Shown: positions 13,345 through 26,223, counted from the stretch's first letter. The stretch is 64,000 nt of DNA from Lithospermum erythrorhizon (GCA_019722365.1 JADFUC010000658.1:1-64000), one strand, 5' to 3'. Made by a program: numbers and translations. The notes: generated by a model from the letters alone, not told the origin.

Positions 13345-14680
13345 TTTTTTTTAAACTCGATAAATTAATACTCGATTATTTAATAAACTTTTTAAAATAA
13401 TATTTTAGGTCGGTCCCGACTCGGGATATGGTGCTAAATTAATAATTCGTGTTTTGTTTTCGTTCCTTTTTTATTTTATTTTTACTCTAGAAACTCGATA
13501 AATTAATACTCAACCTGCACTTTACGCACAGTCACACACTTAGAAATGCATGTGGCTACCTTTTTTCTGTTTTTTTCCCTTTCTTTTGAAACTCGATTAT
13601 TTAATAAACTCTCTAAGATAATATTTTTGGGCGGTCCCTTCAAAATTGGTATTTTTTCGTTCCTTTTCAATTTGTTTTGTAATTATCAACTACTCTAGAA
13701 ACTCGATAAATTAATACTCGAGGCTAAATTTTTTTTATTTGTTGTTTTTTTTTAAAAAAACTCTATAAATTAATACTCGATTATTTAATAAACTCTCTCG
13801 ATAAATTAATACTCGACTTCACGCCGGTCACGCGCAGAAACCCGTGTAGCTACCTTTTTCCGTTTTTTTTTTTTTTTTAAACTAGATTAATACTCAATTA
13901 TTTAATAAACACTCACAGATAATATTTTTGCGTTACTTGTTTTCCTATTCATGATTAATTTTTTTTTTTGTAATTATCAACTCTTTGTAGAAACTCGATA
14001 GGTGTACTAGATTCTTTAATAAATAGAAGATAAATATTTTAGTCGGATCCCGACTCGGAATGGGTGGTTGTTTTTAATTGTCCATCACGCAATAGAAGCT
14101 CGATAAATTAATGGTAGATTAATTTTAAAATTAATATGGGGATGGTGTTAAATTAATTTTTTGTTTCAACATTTTTTAAAAGTCGATAAATTATCTTTGA
14201 TTATTTAATAAACTCTTGAGATAATACTTTTTGTCATTCTAGACTCGATATAGGGTCTTTGTTTGTTTTTGATTATCATCTACAAGCCAAAGCTCGATAA
14301 ATTAATAATCGATTATTTAAATTAATAGTCAATTAATACTGGATAGAGTGCAAAATTAATTAGTGCCTTTTAGTTCATTTTCATTTTTCTTATTTCTTTT
14401 TGTTTTCCATTATTTATAGTAGAAACTTCGATAAACCATACTTGATTATTTAATAAACTCTCTAAAGATAATATTTTTGTCCCGACTAGAACTAGAGGTG
14501 TTAAATTAATAATTAGATTGCTTTTTGGTTCACTTTCATTATTTTTTGCAATTAACCTTTCGGTGAAACTTCGATAAAGTGTACTCGATTATTTGTAGAC
14601 TTTCTAAGATAATATTTTTGTTAGTCTCGACTTCGGGAATAATTGCTAAATTAATAATTCGGTTAATTATAAGATAATAT
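13345..14680 (+). repeat. Degenerate repeat array (TCGATAAATTAATACTCG motif)
   Basis: Roughly a dozen copies of (A)AACTCGATAAATTAATACTCG, usually followed by GATTATTTAATAAACTC, TAAGATAATATTTTTG and a GGTCGGTCCCGACTCGG-like block, recur at about 13353, 13487, 13588, 13696, 13756, 13880, 13991, 14094, 14180, 14287, 14420 and 14567. In the left half, two longer units also share a CACGC...GTGGCTACC segment. Spacing is uneven (about 60-150 bp), so this is not a clean satellite. I cannot name the family. Confidence 0.7.
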
Positions 14681-15043
14681 ATTTTTGATAATTCAACTAA
14701 GTTTAAGGAACTCCAATTTTAATTGAACTACTTTTTATGTCATTAGGTATAGTAGCAATGATTATTATTTTGCAGTTCATATCTAGATGAATTACTTAAT
14801 CATTTTGAAGTACATGAACTATGTAAGAACTATTACAAACTAATGTTCGTTGATTGTTAATCCTTTGATGATATTATAAGAGTTAGTCTCGTATTTAGAT
14901 GAACAATATTTTGGTCCGTCAATTGATGGGCCTTGTTATAGTTTATTAATAAAATTTATAAATTAGCATCATAACCGTATCTTGGTTGTATTCTATTACA
15001 CAAGTGAATGACCCGGTTAGTGAATCACTAATAAAAAGCTTAG
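14681..15043. other. AT-rich spacer
   Basis: No exon, RNA gene or clear repeat boundary was seen between the repeat array and the Mutator-like element. Confidence 0.4.
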
Positions 15044-15052
15044 AAATATATA

Positions 15053-16221
15053 GGTTAATTTGATGTTTGCGGTATATTATATTTATTTTAATTTACCTCT
15101 GAAATTTCAATTCTTATGCATGCTTTTACTTCTTATGCTTGCTTCTTAAAAGTTTGCACTTGCCCTAAACTATTTTCTTATCTTAAATGCCCCCTGAACC
15201 TAATTTTACACATTTAACAATATAAATTCATTAAAATACAAAATACCTATTTTTCCCTTAATTACAACTTCCTTAAATATTACACTTAAAATGGAGCTAC
15301 ATTTTAAAATACATTAATATATGAGGATATTTTAAACAAATAAAAATAAAACTAAAAATAAACCCCCACCAACCTTCACCACCATCCACCACAACCCCGC
15401 CCCATCCTACCCTACACAATCTTCTAGACTTCAACCCAATAACAAACACCTCAAACTTTAGCAAATAATATCAACTTTTCTTTAATAAAACTATATTGCT
15501 TAAACAAAATCAAGTCCAGGCCTTCATTTCTTTGAATAAAATGCATGATTTTTTAAAATACTAATATTGAAGCAATAACTATCCAAAAGAAATTAGAACC
15601 CAGAATCCCAAATTAACATATATGGAAAACAAAATACAAATAAACATACAAGCAAGAAATCCCACCTCGAAGCTTATTGTGAGAAGTGTATTTTATCTAA
15701 GTTTGTTAGTTGAGGATTAGGCGTGGCGGATTTTAGGGGAAGAGGGAGTGGTGCTGGGAGTCTAGAGGGAGAGCGTGGTGGCGGGATTTTGGGGAATTGG
15801 CGTGGGGGATTTGAGTAGGCTAGGGGCAGGTCGAATATGAAGTTGGGTGGTGGGGGTAGGTGAGGTTGAAGATGAAGTTGGATGGTAGGCGTGTTAAGGT
15901 TGAAGATGAAGTTGGATGGGGTGGGGGAGGTTATTTTATAATTTATTGTTTTAAAATATTTTAAAATTTCCTCCGATTTTAAGTGTAATATTTAAGAAAG
16001 TTATATTTAGAGATAAATATTTTTTTTTTGTATTTTATAATAAATTTATGTTTGTTGAAATGTGAAGATTGGGGTCTAGGGGCATTTAAGACAAGAAAAA
16101 TAGTTTAAGGGGCAAGGCAGACAAGAAGAAAATCATAGGGGACAAGATAGACAAGAACTAAAACATTAGGGGCCCCCTAAAAATAAATGCATAGTATAGT
16201 GGGGCAAACGACAAATTAGCC
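15053..16221. mobile_element. Non-autonomous Mutator-like element, long TIRs, 9-bp TSD
   Basis: The left end GGTTAATTTGATGTTTGC pairs with the right end, whose reverse complement reads GGCTAATTTGTCGTTTGC. The inverted similarity extends for more than 300 bp, through TCTTAAATGCCCC and TTAAATATTACACTTAAAAT. The 9 bases AAATATATA flank both sides (15044-15052 and 16222-16230). A 9-bp duplication and long TIRs are diagnostic of Mutator-like elements. No transposase is present; the centre (15420-15920) is GC-richer with no recognised gene. Confidence 0.85.
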
Positions 16222-16281
16222 AAATATATATTATTCAATGAATTATTTTAAATCGATTAATAAATTTGTATATCTAGGTTG

Positions 16282-18075
16282 TGTTGGAGATTCTATCGTA
16301 TAAATAATATTCTACTAATATTATGGATACGAATATCATGATCATTACTAGTTGTATAAATAATAACTAAAGAGACATAAGTATGTACCGTTCTTCAGGA
16401 ATCAAAGTAGTAGCAGAATAATATAATGGAGATCCCTTGAGCATCCGAAGCAGAATGCCTCCAAGAGTTGTCCACACCAATAATCGAACAAGACTCTCCA
16501 GACGTTTTACTAGAACTCCGTTAAAATATTAAACTAAAGACGAGGTTGGGTACAAAAACTCAAATGATTTCCTCCTCCTACTACTCGACTAAATGAAGGG
16601 GGGAGAGAGCTTTTGTCTTTCACTATTTCTCAAAGGGGAAGTGAATACCAAAAGTGAATGAGCAATTCTCTTCATCCAAGTGATGCTCTTTATATAGGGA
16701 TTTGAGGTCCTAAATTTTAGGCTCGCCAAGTGATGTAGGAGAAAAGTCTCCTTTCTTGTTGGAAATATGAGATATTTGAATAGTGTCCGTTGAACAATTC
16801 TATTGTACAACCGATTTACTCATTTAAGTTTAAGTTCGTATATATTAGGATACTCCAGATGACATTAGGGTTTATGATGACTTACTAGGGTCCGCTCATA
16901 ACCAATATACTAAAATATAATGTTCGGTTAACATTTATTAGTATATGGCTTTTTGTCAATCGAGCCTAAAGTCACACACATACAAACGAAAGAAAGTCAT
17001 AATTTAATTATAATTTTGGAGTTTAAAAAAAATGGAACTATAAGAATATTAGGTAATTTCCAATAATTGGAAATTCACCCTAGTTTAACTAAAGAATTCA
17101 GTATTAAGGTTCGGAAGCTTCCTTTTTGTAGAATCATTATTGAATACTCTACACAGCCACTTTCTTTATTTTAGAATGAAAGTGAAGATTCTAGAAACGC
17201 CCTCTGACTATTAGTCGACTAAAATAGAAGAAAATGAGGTGGTAGAGTTTTTGCTTAACTCTCCACATAATCTTAAAAAGAAGTTGATGCCTATATAAAG
17301 GCCACTTTTTTTAGAAGAAAATCGTTCATTCGTCTTTTGGTATTCACTTTTGTGAAAGGCAAAAAGCACTCTCTCCCTCTCTTCTTGTTTTAGTCGATCA
17401 GTAGGTGGAAAAATTCTCTGGAATTGTTACGCTGACTAAATCTATAGTTCAATATTTTTATAGGAGTTATGGTAAAACTCAGAGACTTATGCGCTCGTTG
17501 GTGTGGACAATCTTATAGGCGATACGCTTTGGATGCTCGTGGGTCTTAGTCATAATATTTGCTATTTTACGATCATTATTCTGAAAAGCAATTTTATATA
17601 TTTTATGTCTTTTAATTGTTAACATCTGACTAAGTGATCATGAGATTCGTATCCATAGTATTATTAGAATATTATTTTTACGTTAGAAACACCAACACTT
17701 CTCCCTTCTCCTCCTAGCCACCGCCCTATGGGCAGATTCCCAAGTGAAATCACTTTGTATTTTCATACAGTTTCATTTTAAACCCCGGAAGTTACAATCG
17801 AATTATGACTTGATTTTGTTGTATGTGTGTGTGTGACCTCTTAAAACTAGCCGACAATAGCCGCCCGATAATAAATGTTAACGAATATTATATGTTAATA
17901 TTGATTATGAATGGACCCTAGGGAAGCCATCATAATCGATGTCCTTATCCAGTGGCCTAATACGAACATTGTCATACAATCGAACGTATATGTGAACTTA
18001 TACTTAAATGAGTTAATCGGTTTATGCGATCGGAATTATTCCAGACATCATTTCAAATATCTCATATTTCCAACA
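16282..18075 (-). repeat. Copia 3' LTR, split by a nested LTR
   Basis: Reverse-oriented LTR, 16282-16756 plus 17698-18075. It starts TGTTGGAGATTCT and ends CATATTTCCAACA. Without the inserted block it is about 850 bp, matching the 859-bp 5' LTR at 26850-27708. Confidence 0.85.
16757..17697 (+). repeat. Nested copia solo LTR, opposite orientation
   Basis: A complete 941-bp LTR from TGTTGGAAATATGAG to AGAAACACCAACA, with a TATATAAAGG promoter motif at about 17293. It is the same family as the LTR it interrupts but reversed. Flanking 5-mers are TTTCT (16752-16756) and CTTCT (17698-17702), one mismatch apart, consistent with a 5-bp target duplication. Confidence 0.85.
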
Positions 18076-18929
18076 TTCCCACATGCCCTTGGATGATTAC
18101 TTGTATCATGATTCCTTGGTTGTCAATGATCCGAGAATTACATTGTAAGCATGCAACACAATGTCGTTATAGTTTTCCTTTTATATAAAAATGGAGAACT
18201 CACCCTATCTTATCTCCAAAAAATAGATTTGACATGGTCAAAGTATATTACTCTTGTAAAATGAAATCCTACCACGCATGTCGAAAAATCGCCATTTAAC
18301 TATAGGTTATGTGAAAATCTTCTTAGGATATTGATATGTTATCTTGTAAGTTTCTTACTAGCGGTCATGTCCAGTCATGCACTTGAAGCGCTTGATTATG
18401 CATACCCGTGTGATTGATTAAGAGTACATACTTTACGATCCAAGAAATGTGATCGGACAACCAATCACACCTGAGTCGTTTGGTGTTCGATTCAATCGGT
18501 GAACACATTAGGGAACGAGCTATCTCATTGATCTTTAGGCTTGATAAGAGGATCACATTTGTTCAAATCACATATATGAAGACCTCTCTAGATAACGTTT
18601 ATGGAGATCAAAGTGTCATTTATTGGGCAGCCAGAATATGTATATGAAATATATAAATATCTAAACAAGGTAATTATATTTACTAAATTGAGAAGCTTGA
18701 AATTCATACATTGTCTTGACATTTGAAACACTTATAATCAAAATTGGATCCCACTAAAACTAATGCCACTCACATACACTCTTCAATCCAGCATTGTGCA
18801 TGTGCTTGTCATGTTTGACTTGTGTTAGTGGATTAGTTAAAGTACGCTAAATTATACATTGTCTATACATATACTCACGACTCCTCTTTGACTATTACGA
18901 ATGAGATAATTATTTACTAAGTACATGCT

Positions 18930-20520
18930 TGGATTGGTGATGTGCTCTTGGTTTCTTAAGCGAGAAATTGCCTGATGTTGTCATAACGGTTGCTGGATTC
19001 GATACTAGAGCTTCCTCAACTTCACTTACGAACTTTTGATCAGCCAAACTACATACAGCTTCCGATGCTACAATGTACTCAGCTTACATTGTCAAGTCGT
19101 CCATGATTGCCTTGTTTGCTGCATTGCCAAGACAACATTCCCCTTGTCAGACATAATACATAACGGGCGAGATCTAGAATCATCTTTGTCGGTTTGAAAA
19201 CTAACGCTCAGTCCAGCACTTCTACTAACAACTCGTTTTCCCTCCGTACCACAGAGACATACATCCTTAGTTCTTGAACTTCTTAAGGATATCCTTTTAT
19301 TTGTCAATGTATGCATGGTTATGATTAATAACGACTAGTTACCTCAAGCTTTAAGCAACATGCGGTTTGTACACAACATGTACCATGATAGATTCTATGG
19401 CGAAGCATGGAACTTGCACAAATGCGCATTATCTCATTTTTCTTAAGTGGAATTTTGTCGAGCGATTGAAATATTTAGGTGTCTCATGGGAAGATTAGCG
19501 TTCTTGAAGTTGAATCTACATAGAAGTTTATCCAACTATAAGTATTGGCCTTGATCCAATGAGCTTCTTTGAGCGATTCCTATATGCTTGATTCCAAGAA
19601 TGTGTGTGCTTCTCACAGGTCCTTTATTGAAATATTTTCAAAGCCATGCTTTGACTAACTCAACTATTAGTATGTCGTTTTCAATTATTAGTATGTCATT
19701 TACATATAGGACCACAAATGCAATATGGCTCCCATTAACCTTCTTGTATACACAAGAATCTTCTTCATTTCTAGCAAATTCAAACCCTTTGATTGTCTCA
19801 TTGAAACGAAAATTCCAACTTCTGGATGTTTACTTCAGTCCATCGATGGATCTGTGTAGCTTTCATACCTTCCTAGGTCCTTTTGGACATGTAAATCGAG
19901 GAGGTTGTGTCATATACCACGACCTCTTCTAGATTTCCATTCGAGATAATGGTTTTACATCCATTTGTCATATTTCGTAATCGTAATATGCAGTAATGGG
20001 TAAGAGAATTTGAGAGGATTTAAACTTGACAACTGGTTAGTAGGTTTCATCATAGTCGATTCCTTGAATCTGTTTGAAACCTTTGGCTACTAATCTAGCC
20101 TTGTAAACATGGACGTTTCCATATTTATCCAGTTTTAAGTTTTAAATACTTATTTTTCGATGGAGTGCTTTGCTTCGGGTAATTCTATTAATGTCCATAC
20201 CTCGTTAGCATTTTGATGACTCGATCTCAGTTTCATATTTAAAAGCCATTCACCAGCGTCCTTTTCTTTCATTGCTTCTTCATATGAAGAAAGCTCATCA
20301 CTTTCGACTAAGAAAGGTTCTCCATACCATCTATTGGATTAGCGGCGAGTTCTATCGCATTTCTGAGGTAGGTGATTCTCGGTAAGAGCTCGTCTATGGT
20401 TTCCGTGGAATTAGAGTGGAACTTCTTCTATGTAGAAGGATCCACATCACGAGAGACCAGGTATGTTCTCCAGCGGAAACTTCCTCGTTCTTGAACATGT
20501 TCAAGATCATTATCCCTGAC
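18930..20520 (-). pseudogene. Copia reverse transcriptase-RNase H remnant
   Basis: Minus-strand fragments keep family signatures despite stops and frameshifts. RNase H: FQTDKDDSRS (about 19200) and AEYIVASEA (about 19060), followed by a degraded SKHVL end. RT: NEEDSCVYKKVNGS then LYVNDILII (about 19700-19780), where the catalytic YVDD motif reads YVND. The N-terminal RT part reaches about 20500. The third-family LTR begins at 20523. Not functional. Confidence 0.8.
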
Positions 20521-20522
20521 CA

Positions 20523-21476
20523 TGAAATCAATAAAAATTGATTCCTTTTATTATACTGTTCTGCGACAATTGTGTATCAATTCGTTTGCGGGGTTGGTTA
20601 AATGTGATTACTTGAAACTTAGTGTTCACCTTAGTAATTGTATATTATTAATTTGGATTCTCATGATAATTTAAGGGGTTATGGCGATTACTAGATCCCA
20701 CTCGTGTCGTTATAATAATAGTAATTTGGTCAATTATTATTGTGCTAACTTACTATTATCAGGCCTAGAAGGTCCACACACATACAATGATATTGAATTA
20801 TAATTCATGCATGAAATTAAACGAGGCGAGTATATTGAGAGATGTATCTATCAATATTTATATATTGTCAAATATATTGATGAACATGATTAGTTAAACT
20901 TGCAAGTTTAATCAATTAAGCAATTGAAGATGATGAATAACTTGATAAGTTATTCGATAGTGACTTCGTTAATTATTTTATTGACTTGTTAACTTAATTA
21001 AAATGGAACAACTCACTAGTGACTCATTATTTGATTAGAAGCCATAGCAGGGGGTCTAATTAAGTTAGCAGTTGGCAGTTTTCTTAACGAGTTGCTTAAC
21101 GGTTGGGATTAGGTTTTTGGTATTTAAAGAAAGGAACAAGGTTTTTCATTTCATGAAAAACTCTTGCCTCCCTCTTCTCTCGAAAGCAAGTTCAAGTCTG
21201 GATTCGTTTCCCTCTTGGTGTGCAATCTAGAGAACATCGTTTCGGTGTTGTCTGAGCTTTGGAGAAGATTTAAGGAGCTTTCCGTGAGGAAACTTGTGGG
21301 TTTTGGTTCGTTTAAGTCTTCATTTGCAATGTAAGTATCTCGTTATTCATATTGCAATATTTTATGTTTAGATTAATATACATTAATTTGAGGATCCGGG
21401 ATGTATGAATTGGTGTTTATCACGAATAAATTCATACTAGATTCTAACTTTACTTAGTCTTTTATCCATGTATGCC
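20523..21476 (+). repeat. LTR of a third family inside copia pol
   Basis: It begins TGAAATCAATAAAAATTGAT at 20523 and matches, in reverse, 60810-61733. Shared landmarks include ACAATTGTGTATCAATTC and GTTATAATAATAGTAATT. A TATTTAAAG promoter-like motif lies at about 21120. It interrupts the copia sequence between two parts that are adjacent in the sister element near 45640-45700. The right end is approximate. No internal coding region accompanies it, so it is probably a solo LTR. Confidence 0.65.
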
Positions 21477-22260
21477 CTTTTCAAGGAAGACACCGGTGAG
21501 CAACAAGATTTTTTCTCGTTTTTACGATGAGAAAATAATACCCTAGAGTTTCCTTATGGTATCCAATGAAATAGCATTTGTCGGATTTGGGTCCCAGCTT
21601 GTCTCTGTTAACTTTCTTAACATAGACTTCTTTAATTTCTCATGTATCCTATTTTAGGTAGTTCTTCAGCAAAACTCATGCGATTAAAGGAGGCTGATTT
21701 TGTTGGGCTGTATTTAGTGTATGCATTGTAGTTTTCCTAATCACGTATCCCATAGATTAATTTGGTAGTGTTGAAATTTTCGTCATTGATCGAACCATAT
21801 CTAAGAGGGTTCGATTCCTCCTTTCAGATACATCGTTATATTGAGGTGTTCCTGCAGGAGTGAGCTGTGATATTATGCCACAGTCTCTCAGATGTGATTC
21901 GAAGTCATGGCTCAAGTATTTTCCGTCTCTATCGGATCGGAAAACCTTAATTGTTTTGTTGAGTTGGTTCTCTACCTCCTTCTAAAACTCTTTGAACACT
22001 ACAAAGGTTTCATGTTTATGCTTCAATAAATATATATAACCATATCTGATGTAGTCATCGGTGAAGATTATAAAGTATGAGAAACCACCTCTTGTAAGCG
22101 TGTTCATTATACCACATACGTTAGTATGTATGATTCCCAATAAATCATTGCCCTTTTCGGTGGTTCGATTGAAGAAGCGACTTGAGTCATCTTACAAACA
22201 AGCATGACTCGCATGTGTCAAATGATTCAAATTCATCCAACTGAAGAATTCCATCTTGAG
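21477..22260 (-). pseudogene. Copia integrase remnant
   Basis: Decayed minus-strand integrase core. The first acidic motif appears as HTNVCG, with N where D is expected. FTDDYIRYGYIYLLKHKHE lies at about 22080, the FRSD motif at about 21930, and the SERRNRTLLD block with the catalytic E at about 21800. A stop interrupts the domain. It lies between the gag/protease part on its right and the third-family LTR on its left. Confidence 0.8.
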
Positions 22261-22265
22261 GTCTC

Positions 22266-22690
22266 TTAAATGGATTTTGTCCTTATGTGACTGAGCTGCT
22301 GAAATGCCACCGGTATGTGGGGATTCAACTTATTCGATTTTCTCATTTTAATATTTACGTTATAGGTCTCTACTTTTGTTTCTAACACGTATAAATCATT
22401 TTCAAGCGAAGCAGTACCATAAATAATTCCATCTCGAGAAATAAAGTAACATTGTGCATTTATTGAAATTGAAAAATCATCCAAAGCCAAATGAGAAATG
22501 GAAATAATATTTCTTCTCAAAGTAGGTACAAAGTAAACATTGTTCAAAACAAGATTTAACCCCGTAGGTAATGCTAATTTAGTAGACCCGGCGAAACGCT
22601 TCCATCGACATTTGATCCGTTTCCAAATCTGACTACGACACGAGGTTTCTATTTAAATATCAAAGTAAGAAGTTTCTAGAGTAATAACGT
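22266..22690 (-). pseudogene. Copia GAG-pre-integrase / protease remnant
   Basis: The open stretch 22266-22547 contains NNVYFVPTLRRNIISISHL, the GAG-pre-integrase signature, followed by LENDLYVLE. Upstream (22550-22690) the protease region is frame-broken. An aspartic protease D-S/T-G triad was not found intact. Confidence 0.75.
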
Positions 22691-23420
22691 AAATACCTGT
22701 AGTCAGAATGGTATAAGTGTCATTCTTCTTTTCTGCCAAGTACTTCTTACAGTTCCGTTTCCAATTCCCTATTATCCCACAATGATGATAATTATCATTC
22801 CTCTTGGCATCCTTCTTGAACGACCTTAGGGATGCAGTCGTTGGCTTATTAGAACAGGGTCAACAGATTTACCCTTCTTGAGGTTCCTTTTGAACTTGTT
22901 CTTGTTATGTACCATCAAAATAGAATTCGAACATCTTTCACGCTTCTTAAGGTTACGCTCAACATTGGTGATGTCATGCCATGCATTTGTGATAATAACA
23001 ACTTCTAGAGGCTGGTGCATGTTGAAGTTCATCACGATGTTCTTTGAAGGAGAACAACGACTTAAGGATGATGTCTCTTGCCCGGCTCACTCGAGGCAGA
23101 GGCGAGCCAAGAAGTGACCCGGCTCTATCATCTTAATGACATGGGGACTCCTGATTTGTCCATTAGCAGCTTCACAATCAATGAGGACACAAGCGATTAT
23201 CATACCTCTCATTGCGTGCTACTTTCGGGGAACAACTTTTCGGTTGCGTCACGTCTTGTAAGCATCGACATGTTCGAACTGAATCTGAAGATTCGATTCC
23301 ATGTTTGCCAACATTAAGCATTGGACTTGATTAAATGTTCTTATGTTGTTCGTAGGCTTGATCCTCCTCGTCATCTTCTTCATGTTACGGAGGAAGCTTA
23401 AGGTCGGCCATAGTATTTAG
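22691..23420 (-). pseudogene. Copia gag remnant with decayed zinc knuckle
   Basis: The zinc knuckle at about 22750 reads HHCGIIGNWKRNC; the first Cys of the CCHC pattern is replaced. Further right, the gag body shows DSILMVHNKNKFKRNLKKGK (22860-22920) and MNFNMHQP, then a frameshifted LMLANMESNLQIQFEHVDAY (about 23270). These are standard plant copia gag landmarks. Confidence 0.75.
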
Positions 23421-24553
23421 TCCTCTCGGACTTGAGAACTATTTTCAAGTTATTAGCCTAATCGAGGAAGTAGTTTCATTCAGTTTTCATTTTTTCAACG
23501 CGGATAGGAGAGTTTTCTAGTTATTAGTATTTGAATTCATTTCAACTACAACAGAAGATACGTAAACAAACAACAATTCAGTTTTCATTTATAAGAATGT
23601 TCTAATATAAAATAATAGAACATAAATACTAGTGCTTACAATCCCACTAAAAAATACAAATTATACCAAGATCTCCATATGATTAAGTGTCAATCATATG
23701 GATAGGTGATCGCACACCGATTATAACTATCATAATCCTTGGCATCACTATAAGTTCTACATGGCTGTATTAGTAGAGCCTCATCCGCAGATCGAAAGGT
23801 CCGATGTAGACATCATCCACCAGCTTAAGTAACCAAAAACTGCGATAACATTTTTAGATTGGATGATAGGTGAAGCCCAAGTCTTAGTGGAAATCGTTCC
23901 GACTATCCTATCAGAGAGAGAGCATCTAGAGGCATTAATGTATGTCATATTAACATGTCTGTCCTCCCAAGTGACCTCTTCTCGACTTTAGAGTTTGGCC
24001 TGACAATAGTAATTAACTCAATGGTGAGATTATTTATGTTTAGTAACACTTATGATTATGCTAAGACATATATTTAATCAAGCCAAACTTATATCACATC
24101 AATCATAAGACCAAACATAACACGTGCGATACATGATACACAAAAATCTAGACTAGTTCTTAACTACGTCATTTTATTACTATTTTCCATTTTTCTGCCT
24201 GACTTCTCTAGTGGGTCTCCATCTTTTAATTAATTACATTTACAGCTAAATGATAATTAATTTACAGGTCATTCATTTAGGCAAAACAGTACATGTCGTA
24301 TTCCTCAAATAGAAATAAGTCTTACCATAAATCTCATGACATCCATCAATATATCTAAGTATATATTATACATGAATAAATTAATTATCTCAATTATATT
24401 TATACATGTATAGCATGGATGAATAAATTCGATAATACATTTCCATCAATTGAATTATATACTATTGTCTAATTATCAAATAATATAAATAATTTAATTG
24501 CTAATTCAAAAGGTTAAATCATATTGAATTTAAATTCAACGCGTTTTCTTTAG
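23421..24553 (-). other. Copia 5' internal region, decayed
   Basis: This lies between gag and the Mutator-like insertion, and corresponds to 43030-44280 of the plus-strand copia element. Both share the same order of AT-rich leader landmarks, for example around 24300-24480 versus 43260-43440. No intact frame; probably 5' leader and the gag start. Confidence 0.5.
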
Positions 24554-26223
24554 GGCTAAAGGCGGCAGACATCACCCAACTTTCATCCGCGATTCCATTC
24601 CATCACCCAACTTTCATAATGACTTTTTTCATCACCCAACTTTAAGTTTATGGCAAAATTAATTCCGGCGTTAAATTTTCCGTTAAAGTCCACATTTCCA
24701 TCCACACGTGCCCGTCACGTGACTACGATTGGGGGTAATTTAATCATTTCATATTGTTAAAAAAAAAATTTAAAAAATAAAAAACGTTTTGGGGCAAAAT
24801 TAGATTCCCAATTCAATCATAAATAATCACACAAGAAAAGTAAACCAAACAGAGATCTATGCAGATAGAATGCAATCAAAGGTGAGAGTTATTGAAGAAA
24901 AATTGATCAAACCCAAAAACGAACCATCAGAACATTTTTATCCAAAAAATTGTCGATGCTCTATGTAAAAAAAAGGATAATAACACAAAAACTAAGCAAT
25001 CAATAAATTAATTAATCCAATCAATTATTCCGTCGAGCAATAGCTTTGAACACCACGAAACTCCGATACTCGATGTGAGACAGTCTAACGGTTATTAAAC
25101 GAAACTAATACGCTAAACTTGGAGATGTCGAATTAATCTCGAAATACAGGCGATCAAGAGATTATCTTGGCTCACTTGAGTGAGCTTAAAACAAACTCAA
25201 CAGCCCCTTAGGGAATCCAGACAAATAGATAATTCTCACTCCATCCGAATTGACTCAATGATTGACATTGCCACAAGGTGCGGAATAGGACCAAGTAGAA
25301 AATTACCCAATGTAATCAAGTTTGTAATTTATTACCATTACACAAATTTGGAGGCAAATTTCAGTAAGCTTATTAGAAGCGAAATCAAATACGCAAGAAT
25401 TCCATTTACTACCCAACCTTTGTAGGATACTCGGTGAAGTTATTTTTCACAAGCTACTTGACACTTCGAGATCCGATAACTAATCAATCAATTTTTTCAC
25501 CAAAATTGTCGATGCTCTATGATTTGGATAGAATCTCTTACTCTTTATTAGTTACGATAATTAACAATATGATTGATTATATGGAAAATTCGATTAGAAC
25601 ATGTCTGTCTGTGAGGCTTACTTTCGAAGAGAAAATGTCTAGGATTTTGGAGGAAAGATCCTTTCGATGACCCGTTCTTACTTAGCCCCAAGCGGGAGTT
25701 GTTTTGGCTCGGTGATTCTTCGAACATTCCTCGGCATGTTGATAATTCTAAGGGGCAGTTAATCGAGGAGCTAGAATAAGCGATGACGCGAACCGAAAAT
25801 GAGGGTGTTGAGGTCTTTGATGAGAAGAAAGATGAGTATAAAGAAGAGCATGGCCAGCCGACGACCTCGACACCGACTTACGTACTCTTCGCCTCCCGGA
25901 TAAAAAGTCTTAAGCAGAACATGTCTATTGGAGGACTCGCACACCTTCTTTAGGACTCGGATCTGAGGGGGAGAAACATGTCTAAATTGCCCAAGCGTTT
26001 TTACATTTTTTTTATTTTTTATTTTTTGACAATATGAAATGACTAAATTAACTGACGTAGTCACGTGATGGGCGTGTCAACGGAAATATGGACTTTAACG
26101 GAAAATTTAACGCGGGACTACTTTTATAAATTTGAAGTTGGGTGATGAAAAAAAGTCATTATGAAAGTTGGGTGATGAATGGAGTCGCGGATGAAAGTTG
26201 GGTGATGTACGCCGCCTTTAGCC
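24554..26223. mobile_element. Long-TIR Mutator-like element inside copia
   Basis: Arms of about 230 bp are inverted repeats. GGCTAAAGGCGGC and several CATCACCCAACTTTCA units on the left face TGAAAGTTGGGTGATG units and GCCGCCTTTAGCC on the right. Each arm carries ACGTG-rich DNA about 150 bp from its end. The flanking 9-mers TTTCTTTAG and ATAATTTAT match poorly, so the target duplication is not convincing. No transposase was recognised. The interior holds partial open frames (see 25629-25779) and may include captured host sequence. Confidence 0.75.
25629..25779 (+). pseudogene. Protein-like fragment inside the Mutator-like element
   Basis: A plus-strand frame of about 50 codons ends at TAA (25777-25779) and includes DPFDDPFLLSPKRELFWLGD followed by an acidic stretch. 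Its composition looks like real protein rather than shadow translation. It connects through a frame change to an upstream open stretch (25434-25670). I do not recognise the protein. A captured host gene fragment is one possibility. Confidence 0.35.

Noticed and set aside
24554..26223. Claim of a 9-bp target duplication for this element
   Set aside because: The flanks TTTCTTTAG and ATAATTTAT agree at only five of nine AT-rich positions.
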